DNA from: JBFMFH01 sp964481395
Lineage (GTDB): Bacteria; Acidobacteriota; Vicinamibacteria; Vicinamibacterales; JAKQTR01
Assembly: GCA_964481395.1 (NCBI GenBank)
Contig: CAYZYG010000002.1
Span: 1-64,000, forward strand
Length of the DNA stretch: 64,000 nucleotides
Reading direction: 5' to 3'
Part shown: positions 15,906 through 26,380 of the stretch, one piece after another
Layout of the letters: each line of letters begins with the position of its first letter
How positions within the stretch are numbered: position 1 is the first letter of the stretch
Notes under the pieces: model-generated
Databases searched by the model: none
Seen by the model: only the letters and a program-made list of their open reading frames with translations
Told to the model about the DNA's origin: nothing
Made by a program: the position numbers and the translations under genes

Positions 15906-17084
15906 CTATGCCCGCCGAATCGCGCGCCGCGCGGTCGCGAACAGTTCATCCGGCGTGAAGGGCTTGGCCATGTAGTCGCTCGCGCCGCGCTGGATGGCTT
16001 CGACCGCGGTGTCGATCGACGCGTAGCCGGTGACCATCACGACGGGCAGCTTCGGCCGGTGCTTGTGGATCGTCGGCAGCAGCTCGAGGCCGTTGGCGTC
16101 CGGCATCTTCATGTCGAGCAGCACGAGGTCGTACATCTCGTTGAGGATGCGTGTGAGTGCCTCGCGCCCCGAGAAGGCTTCCTCGACCTGGAATCCGCGG
16201 CGGCTCAGCGTCCGGCGAATGCTGTTGGCGACGACCGGCTCGTCGTCCACGACCAGGACCTTGCGACCGGTCGCCTTCTCCGCGTTCCAGCGCCCGGGGA
16301 CGGGCATGTCGCCGCGTCCGAGCGCGTCCGCGTAGGCCGGCGACGTCACGGCGGCCACCTCGGACCAGCTGAACGGCATATCGACGTCGATCTGGTCCTG
16401 CAGGTGCTGCATCGTCGCGGCCATGATCGCCTTCCGCCGTTCGGCGGCCAGCAGGGGGCACTCGAGCTGCTGGCACACCCCCTTCGTCTTGTAGCGCTTG
16501 CAGTGGCGCTGGCCGAGGGCGCAGAAATCGATGACCGTGACATCGGAGCGCGTGAGCTGTTTGACGAACTGGGGAGACGTGGCTGCGGTGACCTCGGCGG
16601 CGTCGAACGGCATGTCGACGTCGATCACCTCGCCCTTCGGCGTCGACTTCACCTTGGGCTCGCGCTTCGGCGGGGCCGGGGTGGCCGTCCGCGAGCCAGG
16701 CTTCATCACGAGCGCGACGTGCGCCAGGGCGGCATCGAGTTCGTCCGGCGTGAACGGCTTCGGCAGATACCCCGCCGCGCCGGCCCGGGTGGCTTCGATG
16801 GCCGACGCGATCGACGCGTATCCGGTCATGATCATGAGCGGCGTCTGTGGCCAGCGGTCGCGGACGACGCGCAGCAGGTCGAGGCCGGAAGACTGAGGCA
16901 TCATCAGATCCGCGAGGATCAGATCGAAGGCCGGACCCCTCTCGAGGTACTCGATGGCGGACGCGACGGAAATCGCCTTCTCCACGTCGTGGCCGCGCCG
17001 GGCGAGGATCTTCTCCACGCTCGCGCACACGGACCGTTCATCATCCACCACCAGAATCCGCTTGGTTGCCGTTGCCGTGCTCAT
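15906..17084 (-). CDS. Double-receiver response regulator with a central four-Cys segment
   Basis: 392 aa. REC1 is residues 8-120 (phospho-acceptor D59, signature KPFTPDEL) and REC2 is residues 275-390 (D324, same signature). Between them is a segment I do not recognise: two copies of DVDMPF (155-160 and 233-238), each followed by a xxEVxAxTSP stretch. The first copy is followed by C188, C195, C204 and C209, enough for a metal or Fe-S site. There is no DNA-binding output domain. Start 17084 is chosen because GAGGT lies upstream at normal spacing; ATG 17090 and GTG 17093 are alternatives. The gene has its own sigma-54-like promoter and follows the two-component genes. It probably serves as a phosphorelay or redox-linked signalling hub, by inference only. 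Confidence 0.85.
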   Translation of the reverse strand: MSTATATKRILVVDDERSVCASVEKILARRGHDVEKAISVASAIEYLERGPAFDLILADLMMPQSSGLDLLRVVRDRWPQTPLMIMTGYASIASAIEATRAGAAGYLPKPFTPDELDAALAHVALVMKPGSRTATPAPPKREPKVKSTPKGEVIDVDMPFDAAEVTAATSPQFVKQLTRSDVTVIDFCALGQRHCKRYKTKGVCQQLECPLLAAERRKAIMAATMQHLQDQIDVDMPFSWSEVAAVTSPAYADALGRGDMPVPGRWNAEKATGRKVLVVDDEPVVANSIRRTLSRRGFQVEEAFSGREALTRILNEMYDLVLLDMKMPDANGLELLPTIHKHRPKLPVVMVTGYASIDTAVEAIQRGASDYMAKPFTPDELFATARRAIRRA

Positions 17085-17123
17085 GGCCATCACCTCGTTG
17101 GGGTCGTGCTGCCAGTGACATAA

Positions 17124-17138
17124 CCAAGAACGGTGCCA
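17124..17138 (-). promoter_or_regulatory. Sigma-54-type promoter (TGGCAC-N5-TTGG)
   Basis: On the minus strand TGGCAC (17138-17133) is followed after 5 nt by TTGG (17127-17124), one base from the -24/-12 consensus TGGCAC-N5-TTGC. It lies 40 nt before the start of the double-receiver gene, and the neighbouring gene encodes a sigma-54 activator. Confidence 0.55.
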
Positions 17139-17153
17139 GGGTGAAGGGAGGCG

Positions 17154-17183
17154 TGACAGGTCCGTGTAAGTGAAAACCTGTCA
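17154..17183. promoter_or_regulatory. Perfect inverted repeat, candidate activator site
   Basis: TGACAGGT (17154-17161), 14-bp spacer, ACCTGTCA (17176-17183). It sits immediately upstream of the sigma-54-like promoter, where an NtrC-type activator would bind. The natural candidate protein is the product of the gene ending at 17531. Confidence 0.55.
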
Positions 17184-17379
17184 GTGTGTTGCAGGGAATC
17201 AAGCCGCTCGGGGGAAGCCACGTCTGGCGGCCGACCGCATACGCGTGATATGCAGCTGCCGGAGGCGCGCCGGCATCGAGGTCGGGCCGAGAACTGGTTC
17301 AAGAAAGCCAAATGAGAGGAACAGGCCTGAATCCCGTTATCGTGGACCGGCGCGCGCGGACGATCGGGAGGACTGCCAC

Positions 17380-17418
17380 GTGCATATGCGCAGCATGCAC
17401 AACATGACTCATCTGTGA
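17380..17418 (+). CDS. Possible 12-residue Met/His-rich leader peptide
   Basis: GGGAGGA (17366-17372) lies 7 nt before a GTG that opens 12 codons ending TGA at 17418. The predicted peptide, MHMRSMHNMTHL, has eight Met or His residues, which could suit a metal-sensing leader. The same bases contain GTGCAT-N9-ATGCAC, so the stretch may instead be an operator. No gene follows it on this strand. Confidence 0.25.
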   Translation: MHMRSMHNMTHL

Positions 17419-17423
17419 TCTTC

Positions 17424-17535
17424 GAGTCGGGATTGGCGATTGCGGATTGGGGGTTGGTTCAGCTCGAGTCAGCACCACGAAGGGGGACTGGGGACATCCA
17501 CAACTGATCCCCGATCCCCGGTCCCTGTCCTCACT
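17424..17535. repeat. 16-unit heptamer array
   Basis: Units pass from GATTGGC/GATTGCG types through the shared GGGGACATCCACAA core to TCCCCGA/TCCCTGT types, in one 7-bp phase. The array runs into the stop codon of the sigma-54 activator gene. Confidence 0.8.
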
Positions 17536-18944
17536 CCTCGTGCCCGAGGCCGCCCCTGATCCCGTGCTTGCGCATGAGCATCTGGAAGTTCTGCCGCTGG
17601 ATGCCGACGTCGGCCGCGGCGTGGGTGACGTTCCAGCCGCTCCGCTCCAGAGCCTCCACGACGAATTCGCGCTCCAGGTCGGCCACGGCCCGCTCGCGGA
17701 GCTGCCGCTTGAGCGCCAGGAACTCCTGGTTGGTCCTGGGGATGTCGAGATCGGCCGGGAGGGACTGGCGAGTGAGGACCCGGGGCAGGTGTCTCGGTTC
17801 GACAATGTCGCCGTCGCAGGCGATGACGGCGCGCTCGACGGACGCCTCGAGCTGTCGGACGTTGCCGGGCCAGTCGTACTGCTCGAGGAGCCGCAGCGCA
17901 TCTTCCGAGAAGCGATCCACCTGTTTGCCGCTGCGTTCCCGCGCGCGGCCGAGGAGGTGGCAGGCCAGCAGTGGAATGTCCTCGCGCCGGTCGCGCAGGG
18001 GAGGCAGGTAGATGGGGAACACGTACAGCCGGTAGTACAGGTCCTCGCGGAACGTGCCTTCGCGGACCATCTTCTCGAGATCCCGGTTCGTGGCGAAGAC
18101 GAGGCGCACGTCCACCTTGCGGGGCTGCGTGCCGCCGACGGGCAGGAACTCGCGCTCCTGGATGAACCGCAGCAGCCGGGCCTGCACGTCCACGTCGACG
18201 TTGCAGATCTCGTCGAGGAACACGGTGCCGCGGTCGGCCGCCTCGAAGATGCCGCGCTTGTCGTGCACGGCTCCCGTGAACGATCCCCTGACGTGTCCGA
18301 ACAGCTCGCTCTCGAGCAGGTTGACGGCCAGCGCGCCGCAGTCCACGGCGAAGAAGCGTTCATGGCGGCGGGGACTCAATGCGTGCACGGCCCGTGCGAC
18401 GAGTTCCTTGCCGGTCCCCGTTTCGCCGACGATGAGGACGGTGCTCGAAGTGGGGGCGACCTTCCGGATGAGCCGGTACACCTCCAGCATCTTGGGGCTG
18501 CCGCCCACGAGGCCCGCGAAGATGGCCGGATCCTGGCCAGACGCCGGCGTGATGCCGCGCGACCGCAAAATCTGCTGACGGCGCTCCCAGGCCTTGCCCG
18601 CCACGGCGGCCATTTCGGCCGGGGTGAACGGCTTCGGCAGGTACTCGAACGCGCCGACCTTCATGGTTTCGACGACCGAGGCGATGGTGGCGAACCCGGT
18701 GATGACGACGGGCACGATGTCGGGAAAGCTGCTGCGCAGCACGCCGAGCAGTTCCATGCCGCCCAGTTCGGCCATCTTGAGGTCCGTGAACACCACGTCG
18801 TACGTCCCCTCGGCGAGGTGCCTGAGGGCGTCGGCCCCGCTGGTCACGGTGGTGACGGCGTAGCCTTCGCGCGACAGGATCTTCTCGCAACTCCGGCAGA
18901 TGGCCGGCTCGTCATCGACGACCAGCACGCGGGGTCCGTTGAGG

Positions 18945-18955
<11 letters not shown>
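17531..18955 (-). CDS. Sigma-54-dependent NtrC-family response regulator
   Basis: 474 aa. Receiver domain 9-120 with D58; AAA+ domain about 145-385 with Walker A GETGTGKE (177-184), the sigma-54 contact loop GSFTGA (224-229) and the arginine-finger region; Fis-type HTH at the C-terminus (ERSGWNVTHAAADVGI, then QNFQMLMRKHGI). It should activate sigma-54 promoters after phosphorylation by the kinase encoded just upstream, whose 3' end it overlaps by 11 bp. Likely targets are the promoter at 17124-17138 and perhaps the hydrogenase operon, though I found no comparable -24/-12 site in front of hdrC. Confidence 0.93.
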
Positions 18956-20999
<2,044 letters not shown>

Positions 21000-21045
21000 A
21001 TGATGGCGCGTTCGGTCCGACTTCGCCACACGCGCTGCCGCGTGG

Positions 21046-21116
21046 TTCGACACGCTCACCACGCCCTGAGCCCGTCGTCCCTCGGCCAGGCTCGGGACGA
21101 TCCCGAGTGTGTCGAA
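21046..21116. repeat. REP-like palindromic element
   Basis: TTCGACACGCTC (21046-21057) pairs with GAGTGTGTCGAA (21105-21116), 11 of 12 matching. A related hairpin lies at 62970-63003. The element overlaps the last 60 bp of the protease gene, whose C-terminus is therefore repeat-derived. Confidence 0.65.
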
Positions 21117-21685
21117 GGGGCGACGGTCGCGGCTTCGTCGGGCAGGCGGAACGCGCCCACCCGTACGGTGTCGAGTGCCGCCAGCACCGCGTCTCGCGCG
21201 GCGGGCACGGCCTCGGCCACCGCTGTTGTCAGCGCTTCGCCAATCGACTCCATGTCGTCGACCTCCACCGCAACCACATGGATCCGATCCGGGAGCGGCA
21301 CGCCCGACTGCCGGCCGAGCCGCATCACCGTGGGCAGACCCGCCGCGTGCGGGGATGGTCCCGAGTCTCCGCGCAACGCCTCGAAGGGCATCGAGAGGAC
21401 GGTGCCAGGGGGATGCGAACCCGTCCGCACGGCATCGACGACGACGGCGGCATCGAAACCGGTCAGCTCGTCGAGAAGGTAGAAACCCGAGAGCGGGGTC
21501 TTACGCACGACGACTGACTGGGACCGGGGACCGGGGACCAGGGACCAGGTCAGTCTCGCTTCCACCGCGTCCGCGACGGCCCATCCGACGCCATCGTCGC
21601 GCAGCAGGTCGTTCCCAAGGCACAGCACGACGACTGCGCCTTCGGCACAACTGGTCCCCGATCCCTGGTCCCCGGTCCCTGTCAT
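21056..21685 (-). CDS. Hydrogenase maturation protease (HycI/FrcD type) carrying repeat insertions
   Basis: 209 aa. LCLGNDLLRDDGVGWAVADAVEA is the signature start of the nickel-dependent endopeptidases that trim the large subunit of [NiFe] hydrogenases; the first Asp of RDDG binds Ni. The ATG overlaps the mvhA stop (ATGA), so translation is coupled to its substrate. Three parts are unusual: residues 2-12 (TGTGDQGSGTS) are encoded by a heptamer array, a second array encodes LVPGPRSQS within the fold, and the C-terminal 20 residues come from a REP-like element. Family members are usually 150-170 aa. The core motifs still look intact. Confidence 0.88.
   Translation of the reverse strand: MTGTGDQGSGTSCAEGAVVVLCLGNDLLRDDGVGWAVADAVEARLTWSLVPGPRSQSVVVRKTPLSGFYLLDELTGFDAAVVVDAVRTGSHPPGTVLSMPFEALRGDSGPSPHAAGLPTVMRLGRQSGVPLPDRIHVVAVEVDDMESIGEALTTAVAEAVPAARDAVLAALDTVRVGAFRLPDEAATVAPSTHSGSSRAWPRDDGLRAW
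21520..21547. repeat. Heptamer array inside the hydrogenase protease gene
   Basis: Four 7-bp units (GGGACCG, GGGACCG, GGGACCA, GGGACCA on the plus strand), translated in frame on the minus strand as part of LVPGPRSQS. Confidence 0.85.
21651..21685. repeat. Heptamer array at the 5' end of the hydrogenase protease gene
   Basis: Five 7-bp units (CTGGTCC, CCGATCC, CTGGTCC, CCGGTCC, CTGTCAT on the plus strand). They supply the start codon and first eleven codons of the protease. Confidence 0.85.
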
Positions 21686-23151
21686 CCGCCGCCCCTCGAC
21701 ACGGTCTTCAGTACCGCCCCGCGGCGGTCCCTGACGACCGCCCTCAGCGGCATTTCGCCGGGCAGCGAGTGCGTGGCGCAGCCGAAGCACGGGTCGTACG
21801 CGCGAAAGGCCATTTCCACCTGGTTGAGCAGACCGTCGTCGACCCGGCCGCCGTGGATCACGCCCTTCGCGGCCTTTTCGATCGACATCTGGATGGGCGC
21901 CGCGTTGTGCACGGTGGCGACGACGAGGTTCACCATCGTGAGGATCCCGTTGGGGTCCGTGGCGTAGTGGTGGATGAGCGTCCCGCGAGGCGCTTCGACG
22001 ATGCCGATGCCCTCCGTGGGAGCCTGGTCCGGGAGCCTGCGGACAACCGGATCGCCGATTTCGGGATCGTTTGCCAGCGCCTGAACCGTTTCCGTCGCCT
22101 GGAGCGCTTCGATCAGGCGTGCCCAGTGGGTGGCCAGCGTGTTGTGCATCGGCTTGCCGCCGAGTATCTGCACCATCTGCTCGTAGTGCTCCTGCGCGCG
22201 GGGCGTGGCCATGCCGTCCGCGACGTTCAGGCGGGCGAGCGGAGCGACGCGAAACACGCCGCTCTCCGATCCGTCGACGAAGCCTTTCCAGCCGGGCCGC
22301 TTCAGGAACGGGAACTTGATGTACGACCAGGGCTCCACGTGCTCACCGATGTACTTCAAGTAGTCGGGCGGGTCGAATTCGGCCACACGCACGCCGGACG
22401 GATCGACGACCCGCAGGCGCCCCCGGTAGAAGCTCACGCGGCCGTTCGCGTCCACCGTGCCCATGTAGTGCGTCCGATGCGCGTAGTGGTCCGCCAGGAT
22501 CGTGTCGACGTAGGCCTGGTTCTTCAGCACGATGTCGGCGAAGGCCTGGAGCGAGAAGGCCGCGAAGTCCACCAGTCCTGGCGCGGCCGCCTTCAGCCGC
22601 TCGACCGTTTCGGCCTTGAGGGGCTTGCTGATTCCGCCGGGCAGGCCGAACACCGGGTGAATGGTCTTTCCGGCCATCTCGGCCATGAACCCGCGGGCGA
22701 CCTTGCGCGCCTCGATGACCTTGCCGCCGATCTCGAGCCCCACTTTGCCGATCACGCCCACGACGTTGCGTTCACCAGCCGGCGCCGACGGGCCGACGAC
22801 AAAGTCGGGGCCGCCGAGGAAGTAGAAGTGCAGCGTGTGGTCCTCGAACATGAACAGGTTGTAGAAGAGTTCGCGGACCTTGTGCGCGGCCGGCGGCGGG
22901 TCGACGTGGTACAGCGCGTCGAGGGCCCGGGCCGAGGCCATGTGGTGTGCGGACGGGCAGACGCCGCAGATGCGCTGCGTGATGCGCGGCATCTCTTCGG
23001 CCGGCCGGCCGAGGCAGAACCGCTCGAATCCGCGCAGCTCGGGGATCTGCATGTACGCGTTGGCGACTTCGCCGCGGTCGTCGAGGAAGATCTCGATCTT
23101 GCCGTGGCCTTCGAGGCGCGTGATGGGGTCGATCGTGATGCGCTGAGTCAT
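21682..23151 (-). CDS. mvhA: [NiFe] hydrogenase large subunit, MvhA-like (group 3)
   Basis: 489 aa. ITRLEGHGKI at the N-terminus, the proximal Ni ligands in RICGVC (followed by PSAHH), and the distal pair in DPCFGCATH at 453-461. The 28 residues after His461 are the extension removed by the protease encoded next. Short length, no Tat partner and the neighbouring mvhG and mvhD place it in the soluble group 3c-type set. The start at 23151 overlaps the mvhG stop (ATGA). It would split or form H2 and pass electrons through MvhG and MvhD to HdrA. Confidence 0.95.
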   Translation of the reverse strand: MTQRITIDPITRLEGHGKIEIFLDDRGEVANAYMQIPELRGFERFCLGRPAEEMPRITQRICGVCPSAHHMASARALDALYHVDPPPAAHKVRELFYNLFMFEDHTLHFYFLGGPDFVVGPSAPAGERNVVGVIGKVGLEIGGKVIEARKVARGFMAEMAGKTIHPVFGLPGGISKPLKAETVERLKAAAPGLVDFAAFSLQAFADIVLKNQAYVDTILADHYAHRTHYMGTVDANGRVSFYRGRLRVVDPSGVRVAEFDPPDYLKYIGEHVEPWSYIKFPFLKRPGWKGFVDGSESGVFRVAPLARLNVADGMATPRAQEHYEQMVQILGGKPMHNTLATHWARLIEALQATETVQALANDPEIGDPVVRRLPDQAPTEGIGIVEAPRGTLIHHYATDPNGILTMVNLVVATVHNAAPIQMSIEKAAKGVIHGGRVDDGLLNQVEMAFRAYDPCFGCATHSLPGEMPLRAVVRDRRGAVLKTVSRGGG

Positions 23152-24125
23152 ACGCCAGCTCCAGCTCTCCGCCGGTGGAGCAGAGAGACCGGCAGCGAGA
23201 AGCGGTAGAAGGTGCCGACCGGGTCCGGGATCTGATCGAGCAGCCGGTCGATCTCGGCTTCGGTTTTCGGTGCCAGGATGGAGGCGAAGGCCGACAGGAA
23301 CTTCGCGCCCTGGTCGAACACGTCGTCGAGCGGGCCCGAGCACCCGCGGCAGGGCATGTTGCCCTCGATGCACGGCATGCCGCATCCTTGACGTGTCGCC
23401 GGCCCCATGCAGATGAACCCCTGGGCGAGGAAACAGGTCTCCGGATCGGCGATGTGCGTGGCCGGCCGCTTGATCTCGGTCAGCTCGATCCTGTCCGGCT
23501 TGGTGTCCTTGCGCGGGCAGTCGTCGCAGCAGGCCTTGTTCGGCGAGAGGACGGCGCCCTTCGGCGGCAGGGTCCCGGTGAGGATGGCCTCGATCGCCTT
23601 CCAGATGAGATCCGGCGGCGGCGCGCACCCGGGCAGGTAGTAGTCGACGTCGATCACCTGGTTGAGGGCCTTGACGTCGTCCCAGAACTCGGGGAGGTGG
23701 AGGTCGCAGCCGTTGGTCGTCGACTGGGCTCCGGGTTCGGTGCCGGGAGCGTTGTCGACGGACGGCACGTCCCGGTACACCGTGTCGAAGACCTGCCGGC
23801 GGTCGTTCAGGTTGGCGAGGCCCGGAATCCCGCCGAGGTGGGCGCAGGCCCCGAAGGCGACGACGATCTGCGACTTCCGGCGGAGCAGGTGCACCCACTC
23901 TTCCTGCTCGGACATGCGGACGCCGCCGTTGATGAACGCCACGGCGATGCTGCCGTCGTCCATGGCCTCGATGTCCTTCCGCTTGAAGTCCATCGCGACC
24001 GGCCAGAGGACGATGTCGACGGCGTCGACGACGGTGAGGATGCGCTCCTCGAGATCGACGACGGCCTCCTCGCAGCCACCGCAGGAGGCGCACCAGTAGA
24101 ACGCGACCTTCGGTTTCTGTGCCAC
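23148..24125 (-). CDS. mvhG: [NiFe] hydrogenase small subunit, MvhG-like
   Basis: 325 aa. No Tat leader, so cytoplasmic. FYWCASCGGCEEAV gives the first Cys ligands of the proximal [4Fe-4S] cluster, with GACAHLGGIPG and LPGCAPPP completing it. Further clusters are supported by CCDDCPRKD, the CFLAQGFICMGPATRQGCG stretch and MPCRGCSGP. The start is GTG 24125 with GAGGAG 5 nt upstream, inside the end of mvhD. It moves electrons between the NiFe site of MvhA and the MvhD/HdrA side. Confidence 0.94.
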   Translation of the reverse strand: MAQKPKVAFYWCASCGGCEEAVVDLEERILTVVDAVDIVLWPVAMDFKRKDIEAMDDGSIAVAFINGGVRMSEQEEWVHLLRRKSQIVVAFGACAHLGGIPGLANLNDRRQVFDTVYRDVPSVDNAPGTEPGAQSTTNGCDLHLPEFWDDVKALNQVIDVDYYLPGCAPPPDLIWKAIEAILTGTLPPKGAVLSPNKACCDDCPRKDTKPDRIELTEIKRPATHIADPETCFLAQGFICMGPATRQGCGMPCIEGNMPCRGCSGPLDDVFDQGAKFLSAFASILAPKTEAEIDRLLDQIPDPVGTFYRFSLPVSLLHRRRAGAGV

Positions 24126-24126
24126 G

Positions 24127-24546
24127 TCAGCTCCTCGCCCCGTTGAAGGGCCCGAGCGCGCGCAGTTGCCCGGTCATCTCGTTGATCACGTGCTGCACGC
24201 GGTCGCCCTCGCTCGCCGAGATCCACTCGAGCCGCACGCGCTCGTCCTCGACGCCGAGCTGGGCGAGGACGCGCTTGAGCAGGCGGAAGCGGCGCAGCGC
24301 CTTGTAGTTGCCTTCCTGGTAGTGGCAGTCCCCTGGGTGGCATCCGCCGATGAGGACGCCGTCGGCGCCTTCGTGGAGGGCCTTCATCACGAACTGCGGG
24401 TCGATGCGCCCGGAGCACATGACGCGGATGACGGGCGCGTTGGGTTCGTACGCCATCCGCGCGGTGCCGGCCAGGTCCGAGGCCGTGTAGGTGCACCAGT
24501 TGCAGAAGAACGCGACGATACGGGGCTCGAATGCGGCGGTGGCCAT
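24127..24546 (-). CDS. mvhD: MvhD-like electron-transfer subunit
   Basis: 139 aa, the usual size. FFCNWCTYTASDLAGTARMAYEP, RVMCSGRIDP and GCHPGDCHYQEGN are the Cys-rich motifs of the [2Fe-2S] protein that docks the hydrogenase (or formate dehydrogenase) on HdrA in methanogens and in many bacteria. AGGAG lies 8 nt before the ATG. A perfect 9-bp hairpin (24569-24588) stands in the 51-bp gap upstream. Confidence 0.93.
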   Translation of the reverse strand: MATAAFEPRIVAFFCNWCTYTASDLAGTARMAYEPNAPVIRVMCSGRIDPQFVMKALHEGADGVLIGGCHPGDCHYQEGNYKALRRFRLLKRVLAQLGVEDERVRLEWISASEGDRVQHVINEMTGQLRALGPFNGARS

Positions 24547-24568
24547 GGGCCTGGCTCCTGTCCTTCGG

Positions 24569-24588
24569 CGCGGGACCCCGGTCCCGCG
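24569..24588 (-). promoter_or_regulatory. Intra-operon hairpin upstream of mvhD
   Basis: CGCGGGACC, loop CC, GGTCCCGCG: a perfect 9-bp stem between the HdrA-fusion gene and mvhD. It may set transcript ratios by pausing or by stabilising a processed end. The GGGACC/GGTCCC arms resemble the heptamer units, so it may also be repeat-derived. Confidence 0.4.
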
Positions 24589-24597
24589 TCCGGGCGG

Positions 24598-26349
24598 CTA
24601 CGACACCAGGACGCCCTCGATCTCGGCCATGATCTGGGCGTCGGTGAAGTGATGCTGCTGCGCGGCATGCGACGGGCAGGCCGCCACGCACGTGCCGCAG
24701 CCCTTGCAAAGCGCCTCGTTGAGCTGCGACACCTTCTTGTCCTTGTTGAACTCGATCGCGCTGAAGGGGCAGAGCGGCACGCAGACCTGGCAGCCGGAGC
24801 ACAACGTCTCGTCGATGTGGGCCGTGTACGCTTCGAGTTCGACCTCGCCCTTGTCGATGAGCGCCATCGCCTCCGCGGCGGCGGCGCCCGCCTGAGCCAC
24901 CGTATCCGGGATGTCCTTGGGGCCCTGCGCGCAGCCGGCGATGAAGACGCCATCCGTGAAGGTCGAGACCGGCGCGAGCTTGGGGTGCCGCTCGAGGAAC
25001 CAGCCGTCGCTCGAGCACGACATGTTGAAGAGGCGGCGCACCTCGGCGGCGTCCTCACGCGCCTCGAGGCCGGTCGAGAGGATGACCATGTCGACGGGGA
25101 TCCGCCGGACGAGGCCTGCCAGCGTGTCCTCGGCGCGGATGACGAGCTTGCCCTTCTCCATGAGCGTGATGGCCCAGTCGGACACCTCGGCGACCCGACC
25201 GCGGATGAACTCGACGCCTTCGGCGAGCAGCCGGTTGTAGAACTCCTCGTAGCCCTTTCCGGGGCTGCGCATGTCGATGTAGAAGTTGTAGACCTTCGCG
25301 TGGCTGCGCTCGTGGACGAGGTGCGCCAGCTTCAGCGAGTACATGCAGCAGACCCGCGAGCAGTACTCGTGCGTGTTCTTGTCGCGCGAGCCGACGCAGT
25401 GGATGATGCCCACCGACTCGGGGACGCGGCCGTCCTTCAGCAGGACCTGGCCGTTGTTCGGCCCCGAGGCGTTCACCATGTGCTCGACCTGCAGGGCCGT
25501 GAAGACGTTGGGGTACAGGCCGTAGCCGTACTGCGGCACCTTCTTCGCGTCGACGGGCTGGAAGCCGGTGGCGACGATGATGGAGCCGACCTTGACCTCC
25601 TCGTGGCGGTCCTGCTGGCCGTGGTCGATGGCCTTGGCCTCGCAGGCCGTGGCGCACACGCGGCAGCCGTCGGTCTTGAAGTGGATGCACGAGTCGGCGT
25701 CGATCACCGGCTGGTGGGGCACCGCCTGCATCGTCGGGATGTAGATCGGCGTGAGCGGCCCGAGCGGCAGTTCGCTCCGGATCTGCTCCGCTTCGCGCTC
25801 GATGGTGATGCAGCCGGTGGGGCAGACGTACGCGCAGGCCCCGCACGCGATGCACTTCTCGGAGGGCTCGTCGAAGGCCGTCCCGACGTAGCGCGTCGTG
25901 CCGCGGTTGAAGAAGCCGAGCACGTGGGCGCCGACGACGTCGGAGCAGACGCGGACGCACAGGCCGCAGAGGATGCACGTGTCGTCGCCGCGGCCGAAGC
26001 GCGGCTCCTCGATGCCGTACTCCGCGGCCAGATCGGTGAGAACCTTCACGTGGCCGCATCGGGCGAGCATCCACTCGAGGATGAGCTTGCGCGTCCGTCG
26101 CACGCGATCGGTCTGGGTGAAGACCTGAATGCCGTCGGTGACCGGGTAGTTGCAGGCGGTCACCATGCGGACCCGGCCGCGCATGTGAACCTCGACCGTG
26201 CAGATGCGGCACACGCCGTAGGGCTCGAGCAGCGGGTGATGGCACAGCGTGGGAATCCTGACGCCGGCCTTCTGCGCCACCTGCAGCAGCGGCGTGCGGT
26301 CCTCGGCTTCGGTCCTGATGCCGTCGATCGTGACTGTCACGAGCTTCAT
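24598..26349 (-). CDS. HoxU/NuoG-like ferredoxin domain fused to the C-terminal half of HdrA
   Basis: 583 aa. Residues 1-80 are a HoxU/NuoG-type [2Fe-2S] domain (CHHPLLEPYGVCRICTVEV, then TACNYP). Two [4Fe-4S] motifs follow (CILCGLCVRVC, CIACGACAYVCPTGC). From about residue 190 the sequence is HdrA from its middle onward: YIPTMQAVPHQP, DGCRVCATACEAKAI, VKVGSIIVATGFQP, HCVGSRDKNTHEYCSRVCCMYSLK, GKGYEEFYNR, the FAD-site end GVFIAGCAQGPKDIP, and two final [4Fe-4S] motifs (CSGCQVC, CKGCGTC). HdrA's N-terminal half is a separate gene (28797-29672). The two polypeptides presumably assemble into one flavin-containing HdrA. GGAGG precedes the ATG. Confidence 0.88.
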   Translation of the reverse strand: MKLVTVTIDGIRTEAEDRTPLLQVAQKAGVRIPTLCHHPLLEPYGVCRICTVEVHMRGRVRMVTACNYPVTDGIQVFTQTDRVRRTRKLILEWMLARCGHVKVLTDLAAEYGIEEPRFGRGDDTCILCGLCVRVCSDVVGAHVLGFFNRGTTRYVGTAFDEPSEKCIACGACAYVCPTGCITIEREAEQIRSELPLGPLTPIYIPTMQAVPHQPVIDADSCIHFKTDGCRVCATACEAKAIDHGQQDRHEEVKVGSIIVATGFQPVDAKKVPQYGYGLYPNVFTALQVEHMVNASGPNNGQVLLKDGRVPESVGIIHCVGSRDKNTHEYCSRVCCMYSLKLAHLVHERSHAKVYNFYIDMRSPGKGYEEFYNRLLAEGVEFIRGRVAEVSDWAITLMEKGKLVIRAEDTLAGLVRRIPVDMVILSTGLEAREDAAEVRRLFNMSCSSDGWFLERHPKLAPVSTFTDGVFIAGCAQGPKDIPDTVAQAGAAAAEAMALIDKGEVELEAYTAHIDETLCSGCQVCVPLCPFSAIEFNKDKKVSQLNEALCKGCGTCVAACPSHAAQQHHFTDAQIMAEIEGVLVS

Positions 26350-26380
26350 CTCGGCCTCCAGCGCCTCGAGTGACCGGCTC

